Source: CAYLHS01 sp964496205 (lineage in GTDB: Bacteria; Actinomycetota; Acidimicrobiia; Spongiisociales; UBA4744). Taken from it: a stretch of DNA of 26,787 bases. The stretch is taken from positions 1 through 26,787 of the forward strand of contig CAZBXV010000029.1 of assembly GCA_964496205.1 (NCBI GenBank), written 5' to 3'. Below are positions 7,802-15,805 of the stretch, piece after piece (within the stretch, counting starts at the first letter, position 1; each line of letters starts with the position of its first letter). The notes beneath the pieces were generated by a model. It had not been told where the DNA came from. It did not search any database and saw only the letters and a list, made by a program, of their open reading frames with translations. Made by a program: the position numbers and the translations under genes.

Positions 7802-8569
7802 TCAGATCCACTCGCTCTCGACCGACAGGTCAACTTTCGACGCCTTCACCCGTATCTCCTCGAGCCACCCCTGCTGCGTCGCCTCTATGACTCCCCATCG
7901 TGCGAGTTCCAGCAACGCGAGGAAGTAGGCGATCACTTCGACGGGACGTTCCGCATGGTTCACCAGGTCCGAGAAATCGGCCTCTGCGACGATCGAGATG
8001 CGTTCACGCAGGTCGGCCAACGCCTCCCCGACCGACGGCAGCTCCAAGTCGAGATGATCAAGGTCCGGCTCCCCGACCTCACCCTCGAGAATGCTCCTTG
8101 CCATTTCCGCAAGGCGCACGGGATCGATGGGGGCCAGGGTGTCGGGCTCGGGTGGTGGTAGGAAATCAAGTCCCGCACTGCGGCCCACATAGTGATCGGC
8201 CCGATCCATGCGATGCGCAATGACCGCCGCCACGTCCTTGAACGTGACACATGCGAGGAGTTTCGCGAGGAGGCGGTCTCGCTCTTCAATGAGCTCCAGC
8301 TCCTCGTCTAGATCCATGCCGTCGGGTGTTGGGAGCAGTCGTCGGGCCTTGAGTTGAATGAGCGTGGAGGCGATGAGAACGAACTCGCTCGTCACCTCGA
8401 GGTCGAGACGCTCGATCTCTTCCATGATGGCCAAGTACTCGTCGACAATATCCACCAGGCTCACCTCGGTGATTTCGAGCTGATGGCTGGTGATCAACTG
8501 GAGAAGCAGATCCAGCGGACCTTCGAATACTGCTGTTTTCACTTCGTGGGTCTTCACGGCGCGCATCAT
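7802..8569 (-). CDS. scpA: Segregation and condensation protein A
   Basis: ScpA is the kleisin that bridges the two SMC heads of bacterial condensin. The conserved N-terminal block VFEGPLDLLLQLI (about residues 14-26) binds the SMC neck. It is followed by the STLIQLKARRLLP segment, an acidic middle linker, and a C-terminal winged helix (VEVIAYFLALLELARWGVI) that contacts the SMC cap. The open frame extends 20 codons further upstream. The ATG at 8569 is preferred because it forms an ATGA overlap with the stop of the HD gene and leaves the usual short lead-in before the conserved block. That gives 255 residues, normal for the family. Confidence 0.95.
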   Translation of the reverse strand: MMRAVKTHEVKTAVFEGPLDLLLQLITSHQLEITEVSLVDIVDEYLAIMEEIERLDLEVTSEFVLIASTLIQLKARRLLPTPDGMDLDEELELIEERDRLLAKLLACVTFKDVAAVIAHRMDRADHYVGRSAGLDFLPPPEPDTLAPIDPVRLAEMARSILEGEVGEPDLDHLDLELPSVGEALADLRERISIVAEADFSDLVNHAERPVEVIAYFLALLELARWGVIEATQQGWLEEIRVKASKVDLSVESEWI

Positions 8570-9066
8570 CGTATTGGCGATCCAGTGCCGGGCCGCGCCT
8601 TTCGATCCACCTCGATCAGCTGTGACCACTCGTGCTCGGGGAATCCTGGCGGTCTCGCGTCGTGGTGGAAACGGGCGTAGGTGACCGCCATCTCCTCAAC
8701 GCCCGCCTCCTCGAGCAGCTTCGCGCCGAGCGGCCCATGGTCGAGGTATGCGGCGAAGCGTCCTGATACCGGGATATGGAGAATCGCGGCGATGCTCGCC
8801 ATCACACGCCGAATCACCCCGAGCCCCGATACATGCTTCCCCACGTCGTGGAAGAGGGCCGCCCTGCGCAGTGATGCGGGAGCGAGGCGGGCAGCGGCGA
8901 GCGCGTGTTGCTGGTCGGATGCCGGTTGGGAGAAGAACAGCCTCTCTTCGGCCTGGCCGGAAAGGAGCATCTTCACCTCGGCCCGCTCGTCTGCTGTGAG
9001 AGGTCTTGCTCTGAGCACCTCGAAGAACCGCCTGGTGAGATGACCGAGCCCCCCGAGAGCTTTCAT
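8566..9066 (-). CDS. HD-domain phosphohydrolase-like protein
   Basis: This 166-residue protein carries a compact HD domain. His54, His73-Asp74 (in FHDVGKH) and a distal Asp136 (in HHD) form the H...HD...D metal-binding pattern of phosphohydrolases. DHGPLGAKLL near 109-118 is typical of such domains. An N-terminal helix with RPLTADERAEV precedes it. There is no second domain, no GAF or response-regulator domain and no membrane segment. HD enzymes act on nucleotides or cyclic nucleotides, but the substrate here is unknown. The open frame runs far upstream through the M50 and DksA genes. The ATG at 9066 is chosen because it makes a 4-base ATGA overlap with the M50 stop, and the upstream translation is low-complexity shadow sequence. 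It overlaps scpA likewise. Confidence 0.8.
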   Translation of the reverse strand: MKALGGLGHLTRRFFEVLRARPLTADERAEVKMLLSGQAEERLFFSQPASDQQHALAAARLAPASLRRAALFHDVGKHVSGLGVIRRVMASIAAILHIPVSGRFAAYLDHGPLGAKLLEEAGVEEMAVTYARFHHDARPPGFPEHEWSQLIEVDRKARPGTGSPIR

Positions 9067-9671
9067 GCCACTCCTACGACTCTGCCCAACGCACCGACGA
9101 CGCTCCCGAAGAACGTCGAGAACTGTGGAATCCACAGCAGCGCGAACACGACCAGGATTCCGAAAGGCTCGATCGTGGCAAGGACCTGTCGCCCCTTGCT
9201 CCCGAAGACGAGTGCAAGCAGCCTGCTCCCGTCCAGTGGCGGAATCGGCAAGAGATTGAACACGGCCAGGATGACGTTCACGATCGCGAAGTACGCGAGG
9301 ACAACAGCCGTCCACCCCGACGCCAACGGAAGTAGCAGTCGCCCGGCTATCAGTGCGAGAGACAGGTTGGTGACCGGTCCCGCAAGGCCCACGAGTGCCA
9401 TGTCCCTCAGGGGGTGGCGCATGCGAGCGGGAACGACCGGAACAGGCTTGGCCCAGCCGAATACCGGCGCACCGGAGAACGCCAGGAGTGCAGGCACCAG
9501 AAGCGTTCCGACAGGATCGATGTGCGGCAAAGGATTGAGGGTGAGGCGACCCGCCCGGCGTGCTGTCGTGTCTCCGAACCGCTCGGCTACCCATCCGTGG
9601 GAAACCTCGTGGAGAATGACCGACGGGATCAGGACGGCGATGAAGAGCAGGTTCCCGGTCAGTGCACTCAA
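9063..9671 (-). CDS. Site-2 protease family membrane metalloprotease (M50)
   Basis: M50 proteases cut transmembrane segments inside the membrane using zinc. HEVSH at residues 21-25 is the HExxH zinc motif in the first membrane helix. NLLPIPPLDGSR near 138-149 supplies the third ligand Asp. Several hydrophobic helices follow (about 85-115, 118-138 and 165-185). There is no PDZ or CBS domain, so this belongs to the minimal group (Rip3-core-like). It has 202 residues and starts with TTG, forming a TTGA overlap with the stop of the DksA/TraR gene. The substrate is not shown by sequence. Anti-sigma factors are classical targets, but none is encoded nearby. Confidence 0.9.
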   Translation of the reverse strand: MSALTGNLLFIAVLIPSVILHEVSHGWVAERFGDTTARRAGRLTLNPLPHIDPVGTLLVPALLAFSGAPVFGWAKPVPVVPARMRHPLRDMALVGLAGPVTNLSLALIAGRLLLPLASGWTAVVLAYFAIVNVILAVFNLLPIPPLDGSRLLALVFGSKGRQVLATIEPFGILVVFALLWIPQFSTFFGSVVGALGRVVGVA

Positions 9672-10000
9672 GATCGGGATTTGCAGTCAACACACAACAC
9701 CGACTCCGGCCTTGCCTCGAGACGGGCAGGCGAGATCGGTTTGCCGCACCTGTCACAGATGCCGTAGCTCCCCTCGTCCAGCTTCTGCATGGCTCTGTCC
9801 ACCATGCGGACCTTTCTGGCGAGGCTCTGAGCGAGACCGATGACTTCGCTCCGCTCGGAGGCTGCCGCGCCGGCGTCGGCGAACGACCCCGGGAACTGGA
9901 CATCGGAACGCAGGTTCCCCTGGTCGGTCGCGCCAAGTTCGTCGAGTTGTCGAACCAGTTCCTCGCGCTCGGATTCGAGGGCTGAACGGATGTGGTCCAT
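9668..10000 (-). CDS. DksA/TraR-family zinc-finger protein
   Basis: The 110-residue protein has a long N-terminal helix (about 1-35), a short tip with FADAGAA, a second helix, and a C4 zinc finger (CDRCGKP and CVDCKS). This is the DksA/TraR layout. Family members bind the RNA polymerase secondary channel and, in proteobacteria, modulate initiation together with ppGpp. Small actinobacterial versions are often of less clear role. The ATG at 10000 is chosen for its AGGTG five bases upstream. A GTG at 10006, giving two extra residues and a GTGA overlap with the xerD stop, is the alternative. It sits between xerD and an M50 protease, a place where M. tuberculosis has other genes. Confidence 0.88.
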   Translation of the reverse strand: MDHIRSALESEREELVRQLDELGATDQGNLRSDVQFPGSFADAGAAASERSEVIGLAQSLARKVRMVDRAMQKLDEGSYGICDRCGKPISPARLEARPESVLCVDCKSRS

Positions 10001-10002
10001 TT

Positions 10003-10884
10003 TCACCTGCTCCGTGGATGGGACAGCACATACACCTCGTAGAGATGCTGCGGCGACACGCTGGTGTACACCTGTGTCGTGGAGATATTAGCGTGCCCCA
10101 GCATTTCCTGGACAGTTCGGAGGTCCGCACCACCTTCGACCATGTGCGTGGCGGCCGAGTGCCGAAGTACATGTGGCGAGATTCGCTCGGGATCGATACG
10201 CGCCGTAGCCGCATGCTGTTTCGTGATCGACCACACGGCCTGACGGGAGAGCCTTTTCCCTCGTGAGCTGAGGAACAGGGCACCAGGGTCGGGCCGATCC
10301 CCCTTGAGCGCAAGCCGGTCGGGAAGGTAGGCGACAATCGCCGCGATTGCGTGTCCTCCGACCGGGATGATTCGCTGATGCGACCCCTTGCCGGTGACGA
10401 GTGCGGTTCGAGCCTCCAAGTCGATCGCTTCGACATCGAGACCAGTCGTCTCGGACACGCGGGCGCCACTCGCGTACATGAATTCGAGCACCGCCCTGTC
10501 CCGCCTCCCGATCAGAGTCCCCGAATCGGGCGCCTCCAGGAGGCGTAGGACTTCCTCGACCGTGAGCGCCTTGGGAAGCCGTCGCGGTAACTTCGGTGTC
10601 TCGACGAGCGCCGTCGGGTCGACCGCCGAAAGCCCCTCTGCCACGAGGAAGTGGTGGAGGCCCCGCAGTGACGCCACTTTGCGAGCAACCGTCGAGGGCG
10701 CGAGTGACGATCCGTGGAGCAGCGCTACGTATTCGACGATGAGCCCTGCCGATGGCTCCCTCCCCTGAAGGAAGGCCACGTACTGTGCGAGGTCCCTCCG
10801 ATAGGCCGCTACCGTGTTCGCAGCCAGCCCTCGTTCGATTGCGAGTGAAGAGAGGTACTCCTCGACCCCCGCGTCGATTGTCAC
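10003..10884 (-). CDS. xerD: Tyrosine site-specific recombinase XerD
   Basis: XerD acts with XerC at dif to resolve chromosome dimers. Catalytic residues are all present: R142 (GARVSE), K166 (GKGS), H238 and R241 (HVLRHSAATH), H264 (LGHANIS) and nucleophile Y273 (QVYTS). The N-terminal SAM-like core-binding domain covers about residues 5-90. At 293 residues, length is normal. It begins with GTG overlapping the ald stop (GTGA). Position between the pyrG/Nudix genes and scpA matches the conserved actinobacterial order. This, and the translational coupling on both sides, argues against a phage integrase. Confidence 0.95.
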   Translation of the reverse strand: MTIDAGVEEYLSSLAIERGLAANTVAAYRRDLAQYVAFLQGREPSAGLIVEYVALLHGSSLAPSTVARKVASLRGLHHFLVAEGLSAVDPTALVETPKLPRRLPKALTVEEVLRLLEAPDSGTLIGRRDRAVLEFMYASGARVSETTGLDVEAIDLEARTALVTGKGSHQRIIPVGGHAIAAIVAYLPDRLALKGDRPDPGALFLSSRGKRLSRQAVWSITKQHAATARIDPERISPHVLRHSAATHMVEGGADLRTVQEMLGHANISTTQVYTSVSPQHLYEVYVLSHPRSR

Positions 10885-12008
10885 CGGGGCAGCGAGTCGA
10901 GCAGGTCCACCGGATTCGTGAAAGGCAACCCGAGACTCTCAGCGACCGCACGGTGAACAACACGGTCGCCGATGACGTTCAGCCCCAGCAGCAGTTCCGG
11001 TCGCATCTCAACAGCCCCTGCCACCCCGTTGTCGGCGAGCGCGAGCGTATAGGGCAGCGTGGCGTTCGTCAGAGCGTATGTCGAGGTGTGCGGAACCGCC
11101 CCTGGAATGTTCCCGACGGCGTAGTGGACGACCTCGTGCACGAGATAGGTCGGGTTCTGATGGGTGGTTTCCCGACTTGTCTCGAAACACCCGCCTTGGT
11201 CGATGGCAATGTCGACGAGCACTGAGCCGCGTTTCATCTCTTTCACGGTCGCCTCACTGACCAGTTTCGGCGCCGAAGCCCCTGGAAGCAGCACCGCGCC
11301 GATCACGAGGTCGGCGTCGCGCACTTGTTCTTCGATGGTCAGCAGGTTCGAGGAGAGCGTCAGGATCCGCCCCCGGTAGATGGCATCCAGCGCCTGGAGT
11401 TTCCGGGCGTCGGTGTCCAGCACAACGACCTGGGCGCCCAGCCCGGCAGCCATCATCGCAGCGTTTGTTCCCGCCATCCCGGCACCGATCACGACCACCT
11501 TCGCCGGCATCACTCCGGGCACACCGCCAAGGAGAATGCCGCGTCCACCATGAGCCTTCTCCAGGAAGTACGCGCCGGCCTGGGTTCCCATCCTGCCGGC
11601 GACTTCGGACATGGGAGCGAGCAACGGAAGACTCCCGTTGAGAAGCTCCACCGTTTCGTAGGCGATGCCCACCGCGTTGCGTTCCAGCATCGACCGCGTG
11701 AGATCCGGGTGGGCTGCGAGGTGGAGGTAGGTGAACATGACTTGGCCGCTTCGAAGCATCGCTACTTCGGGCGGCTGCGGTTCCTTCACCTTGAGAATCA
11801 TGTCGGCCGTCTCGAAGACGGCAGCCGCATCAGGGAGGATCTCGGCACCTTGTGCCCGGTACTCCTCATCGTGGATGGTCGAACCTTCCCCTGCGGTCGC
11901 CTCGACGACCACGCTGTGGCCCCTGTCTGTGAGCTCACGCACGCCGACCGGTGTGATTGCTACCCGATGCTCTCCGGGCTTGATCTCCTTTGGCACTCCA
12001 ATGATCAC
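10881..12008 (-). CDS. ald: Alanine dehydrogenase
   Basis: Ald interconverts L-alanine and pyruvate plus ammonia using NAD. Residues known for the family are visible: K75 (KVKEP) and H96 (TYLHLAAH) for pyruvate binding, the Rossmann motif VIGAGMAGTNAA (173-184) with Asp198 for NAD ribose, and catalytic Asp270 in VDIAIDQGGCFE. The C-terminal SRETTHQNPTY and PHTSTYALTNAT stretches are standard. The 375-residue length is normal. The ATG overlaps the Nudix stop (ATGA). Insertion of ald between the Nudix gene and xerD is not part of the mycobacterial order. Its presence here would link alanine and redox metabolism to this operon's expression. Confidence 0.96.
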   Translation of the reverse strand: MIIGVPKEIKPGEHRVAITPVGVRELTDRGHSVVVEATAGEGSTIHDEEYRAQGAEILPDAAAVFETADMILKVKEPQPPEVAMLRSGQVMFTYLHLAAHPDLTRSMLERNAVGIAYETVELLNGSLPLLAPMSEVAGRMGTQAGAYFLEKAHGGRGILLGGVPGVMPAKVVVIGAGMAGTNAAMMAAGLGAQVVVLDTDARKLQALDAIYRGRILTLSSNLLTIEEQVRDADLVIGAVLLPGASAPKLVSEATVKEMKRGSVLVDIAIDQGGCFETSRETTHQNPTYLVHEVVHYAVGNIPGAVPHTSTYALTNATLPYTLALADNGVAGAVEMRPELLLGLNVIGDRVVHRAVAESLGLPFTNPVDLLDSLPR

Positions 12009-12532
12009 GAGCCGAACTCCCTTCTCAGCGCCTGAAGCCCGATCACGGTCTTCGCATCAACGATTGTTCCTTCATCAACCCTACGCAGCGCGTCGGCTAT
12101 CGGTATGCGCACCACGGTCGCCTTTTCCTCCTCGAATCCCTGGGGTCGGGGTGGAACCGGCTGAAGATCGGTCCCGATGAACAGCCAGATCCGCTCGTCA
12201 GAGAAGCCAGGTGTCGTGAAGACGCTGCCGACGCTGGTGAGCCTACCTGGTCGGAACCCGATTTCTTCTTCGCACTCTCGTACCGCCGTGACCTCCGGCG
12301 CCTCGCCGTCGACGTCGCGTTTGCCGGCCGGAATCTCCAGCAGCCGCACTCCTGCCGGTATCCGATCCTGTTCGATCATGATCACATCACCGTCGATCAC
12401 GGGCACTATCGCAACGGCACCGGGATGGTGCACGATGACCCTCAAGAGGTGGCGTCCTTCGATCGTGAAGTGAGCCCGTTCGATTCGAAGGAATCCCCCC
12501 TTCGGAATGAACCGCCTGCCGAGAATGGTCAC
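12005..12532 (-). CDS. Nudix hydrolase, ADP-ribose pyrophosphatase-like
   Basis: The 175-residue protein has the ADP-ribose-pyrophosphatase style of Nudix fold: an N-terminal beta region (FTIEGRHLLRVIVHHPGAV), then VIMIEQDRIP and EIPAGKRD. The Nudix box runs from AGKRDVDGE to RECEEEIGF, with one extra residue between the first Gly and Glu compared with the textbook pattern. TPGFSDERIWLFI is also characteristic. The likely reaction is hydrolysis of ADP-ribose or another NDP-sugar to AMP plus a phosphosugar. It starts with GTG overlapping the pyrG stop (GTGA) and overlaps ald on the other side. The counterpart at the same place in M. tuberculosis is Rv1700. Confidence 0.92.
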   Translation of the reverse strand: MTILGRRFIPKGGFLRIERAHFTIEGRHLLRVIVHHPGAVAIVPVIDGDVIMIEQDRIPAGVRLLEIPAGKRDVDGEAPEVTAVRECEEEIGFRPGRLTSVGSVFTTPGFSDERIWLFIGTDLQPVPPRPQGFEEEKATVVRIPIADALRRVDEGTIVDAKTVIGLQALRREFGS

Positions 12533-14175
12533 CTGCTCTGGAACTCCCGAATATCCGCTGTGTCGCTCTCGACGGCACTGTGATGATCGAGCGCTGCTCG
12601 GACGAGGCCGAGGAAGAGGGGATGCGGGTTGTCCGGTCTCGAACGGAACTCCGGGTGGAACTGCGAGGCAATGAAGTAGGGATGACTCGGAAGCTCGATC
12701 ATCTCGACGAGTGAACCGTCCGGTGATGTCCCACTCAAACGGAGTCCTGCTTCTTCGAGATCACGTCGGTAACGGTTGTTCACTTCATAGCGGTGCCGAT
12801 GGCGTTCGTAGATGAGTTCCTCGTGGTAGAGGGAGCGGGCAAGCGACCCCTCGGCGAGTCTGGTCGGGTAGAGACCGAGGCGCATCGTTCCGCCCATCTC
12901 GTCGACGTCCTGCTGGCTCTCCATCAGATCGATCACCGGGTGGGGGGTCGTCGGGTTGAATTCGGCGCTGTCGGCTTCGGAGAGGCCGAGTACCGACCGT
13001 GCGAACTCGATCACCGCGCATTGCAGCCCCAGACACAGACCGAGGAACGGGATGTTGTTCTCTCGCGCGAATCGGATCGCAGCGATCTTGCCCTCGATGC
13101 CTCTGATACCGAAGCCGCCCGGCACCACTATGCCGTCGACGCCTGTGAGGTGCTCGGTCGCAAGGAGGCTGCCCATGTCATCGCTGGGGATCCACCGCAC
13201 GTCGAGCACTGCATCTGATGCGGTTGCGCCATGTCGAAGCGCTTCGACCACCGACAGGTAGGCGTCCGGGAGGTCCACGTACTTGCCGACCAGTCCGATG
13301 GTCACCGGTCTGGTGGCGTTGCGAGCCCGCTCCACCATGGCACGCCAGTCTGTGAGATCAGGCGGGGGCGTCTCGAGGTGGAGGCGCTTTGTGATGACGT
13401 CATCGAGACCGGCGTCGTGAAGCTCCAACGGAACCTCGTAGATGTCGGCAGCGTCGAGGGCATTGATGACGGCCTCCCGATCGACGTCGCAGAACAGGCT
13501 GATCTTTTGGATCGCGTCGGCACCGACAGGTCGATCGGATCGAACGACGATGACGTCCGGTCTGATTCCTCGGCTTCGCAGCTCGGCGACGGAGTGCTGT
13601 GTCGGTTTCGTCTTCAGTTCCTCCGACGCCGCGATGTAGGGAACGAGTGTTACATGGATGAACACCGTGTTGTTCGGACCCAGGTCGTTGCGTAGTTGGC
13701 GAATCGCCTCGAGAAACGGCAGGCTTTCGATGTCACCGACGGTGCCGCCGACTTCGGTGATGACCACGTCGATGTCATCTCGATTTCCGATTCGCCGGAT
13801 ACGCGATTTGATCTCGTTGGTGATGTGCGGGATCACCTGGACGGTGCCACCGAGGTAGTCGCCGCGGCGTTCCTTCTGGATGACCGTCTGGTACACAGAC
13901 CCTGTGGTGACGTTCGAGTCACGGCGAAGGTTGACCCCCGTGAAGCGTTCGTAGTGTCCGAGGTCGAGGTCGGTCTCCCCACCGTCATCGGTGACGAAGA
14001 CCTCACCATGCTGGAACGGATTCATCGTTCCCGGGTCGACATTGATGTAGGGATCGAGCTTCTGGTTGACGACGCGAAGGCCACGTTCCTTGAGGAGACG
14101 GCCCAGAGAGGAAGCGGTGATTCCCTTGCCGAGACTGGAAACCACACCACCCGTTACGAACACGTACTTCGCCAC
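12529..14175 (-). CDS. pyrG: CTP synthase
   Basis: PyrG makes CTP from UTP, ATP and glutamine. The synthetase domain covers about 1-270 (FVTGGVVSSLGKG at 6-18, KLDPYINVDPGTMNPFQHGEVFV, EVGGTVGDIE). The glutaminase domain has nucleophile C381 in GLCLGLQ and the partners H507 and E509 in FHPEF. At 548 residues it is full length. The start is GTG (MAKYVFVTGG). It has no ribosome-binding site but a TACGAT box eight bases before it, so a leaderless transcript may begin here, giving pyrG its own promoter within the operon. Forty-one bases separate it from recN; the steA/steB-type pair found here in mycobacteria is absent. Confidence 0.97.
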   Translation of the reverse strand: MAKYVFVTGGVVSSLGKGITASSLGRLLKERGLRVVNQKLDPYINVDPGTMNPFQHGEVFVTDDGGETDLDLGHYERFTGVNLRRDSNVTTGSVYQTVIQKERRGDYLGGTVQVIPHITNEIKSRIRRIGNRDDIDVVITEVGGTVGDIESLPFLEAIRQLRNDLGPNNTVFIHVTLVPYIAASEELKTKPTQHSVAELRSRGIRPDVIVVRSDRPVGADAIQKISLFCDVDREAVINALDAADIYEVPLELHDAGLDDVITKRLHLETPPPDLTDWRAMVERARNATRPVTIGLVGKYVDLPDAYLSVVEALRHGATASDAVLDVRWIPSDDMGSLLATEHLTGVDGIVVPGGFGIRGIEGKIAAIRFARENNIPFLGLCLGLQCAVIEFARSVLGLSEADSAEFNPTTPHPVIDLMESQQDVDEMGGTMRLGLYPTRLAEGSLARSLYHEELIYERHRHRYEVNNRYRRDLEEAGLRLSGTSPDGSLVEMIELPSHPYFIASQFHPEFRSRPDNPHPLFLGLVRAALDHHSAVESDTADIREFQSR

Positions 14176-14183
14176 GGGATGTC

Positions 14184-14189
14184 ATCGTA
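14184..14189 (-). promoter_or_regulatory. Possible -10 box for leaderless pyrG mRNA
   Basis: On the minus strand TACGAT lies eight bases before the pyrG GTG, inside the 41-base recN-pyrG gap. No Shine-Dalgarno sequence is present there, unlike at the coupled genes of the same run. Confidence 0.4.
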
Positions 14190-14216
14190 GCAGGCCGGCT
14201 CCAACCGCCGCGTCTC

Positions 14217-15803
14217 TCACTCGGACCGGGCAGCAGCCAGGAGTTCCTGCGCATGGAGCTGCCCTTGCGCCGATTCAGGAAGCCCTGCCAGCATCCGCGA
14301 CAACTCCCGAAGTCGTGCCTCTCCCTCGACACGCCGCACCCGGGCCGACGACCCAACGCGCTCGACGACGAAGTGGCCGTCGGCGAATGCAGCAACTTGA
14401 GGAAGGTGGGTGACCACCAGCACTTGACGACCTTCGGACAGGGCCGCGAGTTTCCGTCCGAGGACGAGCGCCGTCTCTCCCCCGACGCCGGCGTCTATCT
14501 CATCGAAGGCGAGGATCGGTGCGTCACCGGCGCCGGTCGCCAGTCGCAGAGCGAGGACGACTCGGCTGAGTTCCCCTCCCGACGCAACCCGCTCCAACGG
14601 TCCGTCTTCCATCCGGGCGTCGGACGCGAAGAACAGTCTGATCCGGTCCGCACCATCGGGTCCGGGTTCGGTTGCCTCCATCGTGATCGAGATCCGGCTT
14701 CCGGCGAGCCCGAGTTCAGAGAGCTGACCCGTCACCGTCGATTCCACCCGACTGATGGCGACGCCCCGCGCTTTCGAGAGTTTCCCGGCTGCCGATGCGA
14801 GTTCGGCGCGTGCAGTCGTCAACTCCTCACCCAGGGCTCCTGCATCACCTAGAAGGTGTTCGAGATCGGCGAGGCGCGTCCGGGTGTCGGCTGCGAAGGC
14901 GAGTACGTCCTCCAGCGATGTTCCGTACTTGCGTCGCAAGTCGCTGAGCTTCGCCAGGCGCAGCTCCACCTCCTCCAACGATCCTGGGTCGTGTTCGATC
15001 GCCTCTGAGCCGTTTCGAATCGCAGAGGAGAGTTCCGAGGCAGCGACGCCCAACGCGTCGGCTTCCTCCACGAGGTCCTGCATGCCCGGGTCGAGCCTGG
15101 CCGCCGTCCGCAGCTCACTGATCAGCACGCCGGATGCCTCGATGATCTCTTCGATCGAATCCCGCGAAGTGGCGAAGCGCTCAGCGAGTTCACCGGCGTT
15201 GCGGAGCCGTGCAGCTCGCCGAACGAGGATCTCGTCGTCACCTTCGGTGAATCCTGCGGACATGATCTCCTGAAGCTGGTACCTGAGAATCTCCCGTTCC
15301 CGTTCGAACACGGTCCGATCGCCGCCGAGAGCGGTCAGATCCTTTTCGAGACGCCTCGTTCGCTCCCACGCTCGGCGGTAGGAGTCGATCACCGCTGCGT
15401 CCTGCATCGTCCCGTCGATGAGCGATCGAAGCGCCGACGGTCGCAGCAGCTGAAAACGGTCGTCCTGGCCGACGATGTCGATGAGATCGTCAGTTCTCTC
15501 TTCCAACACCCTGTTGGGGACCATCCCTCCATCCAGATAGGCGCGGCTGCCGCGATGGGTCACTGTGCGAGCAAGGACCATCTCGTCGTCACCTCTCACA
15601 ATTCGCCCCTCGACTCGTGCCTCCTCCCCGTGAGGGCCCACAGCATCCGTCTGAGCCCGCTGACCCGACAGGAGCCGCAACGCCCCGAGCATCATCGTCT
15701 TGCCGGCCCCTGTCTCACCGCTCACGACGGTCAAGCCTGGGCCCGGATCGATCCTGACGTCCTCGAGTATCCCGAGGTTCACAACCCTCAGTTCGTCGAG
15801 CAC
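14217..15803 (-). CDS. recN: DNA repair protein RecN
   Basis: RecN is an SMC-like ATPase that acts on double-strand breaks with RecA. The 528-residue protein has the Walker A motif GETGAGKT near residue 31. A central coiled coil follows (about 150-350, rich in Glu, Arg, Leu and Ala). The C-terminal head has the signature ASGGELSRVVLALR and Walker B ILAFDEIDAGVGGETA, followed by VTHLPQVAAFAD. The open frame continues upstream across nadK, but that part is shadow sequence. The GTG at 15803 begins the typical LDELRVVNLGILEDV and lies two bases after the nadK stop, so it is the likely start. Slightly shorter than E. coli RecN (553). Confidence 0.95.
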   Translation of the reverse strand: MLDELRVVNLGILEDVRIDPGPGLTVVSGETGAGKTMMLGALRLLSGQRAQTDAVGPHGEEARVEGRIVRGDDEMVLARTVTHRGSRAYLDGGMVPNRVLEERTDDLIDIVGQDDRFQLLRPSALRSLIDGTMQDAAVIDSYRRAWERTRRLEKDLTALGGDRTVFEREREILRYQLQEIMSAGFTEGDDEILVRRAARLRNAGELAERFATSRDSIEEIIEASGVLISELRTAARLDPGMQDLVEEADALGVAASELSSAIRNGSEAIEHDPGSLEEVELRLAKLSDLRRKYGTSLEDVLAFAADTRTRLADLEHLLGDAGALGEELTTARAELASAAGKLSKARGVAISRVESTVTGQLSELGLAGSRISITMEATEPGPDGADRIRLFFASDARMEDGPLERVASGGELSRVVLALRLATGAGDAPILAFDEIDAGVGGETALVLGRKLAALSEGRQVLVVTHLPQVAAFADGHFVVERVGSSARVRRVEGEARLRELSRMLAGLPESAQGQLHAQELLAAARSE

Positions 15804-15805
15804 GC

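Noticed and set aside
9067..9936. Long minus-strand frame extending the HD gene upstream to 9936 (456 residues in total)
   Set aside because: The extension covers the M50 and DksA/TraR genes in another frame, has Arg/Ser/Pro-rich composition and no domain. The HD gene has a good ATG at 9066 overlapping the M50 stop.
10003..10884. XerD as a phage integrase, with the tRNA-Pro as attachment site
   Set aside because: The gene is coupled to ald and sits in the conserved xerD place. There are no phage genes or direct repeats near it, and the tRNA is 10 kb away without an integrase.
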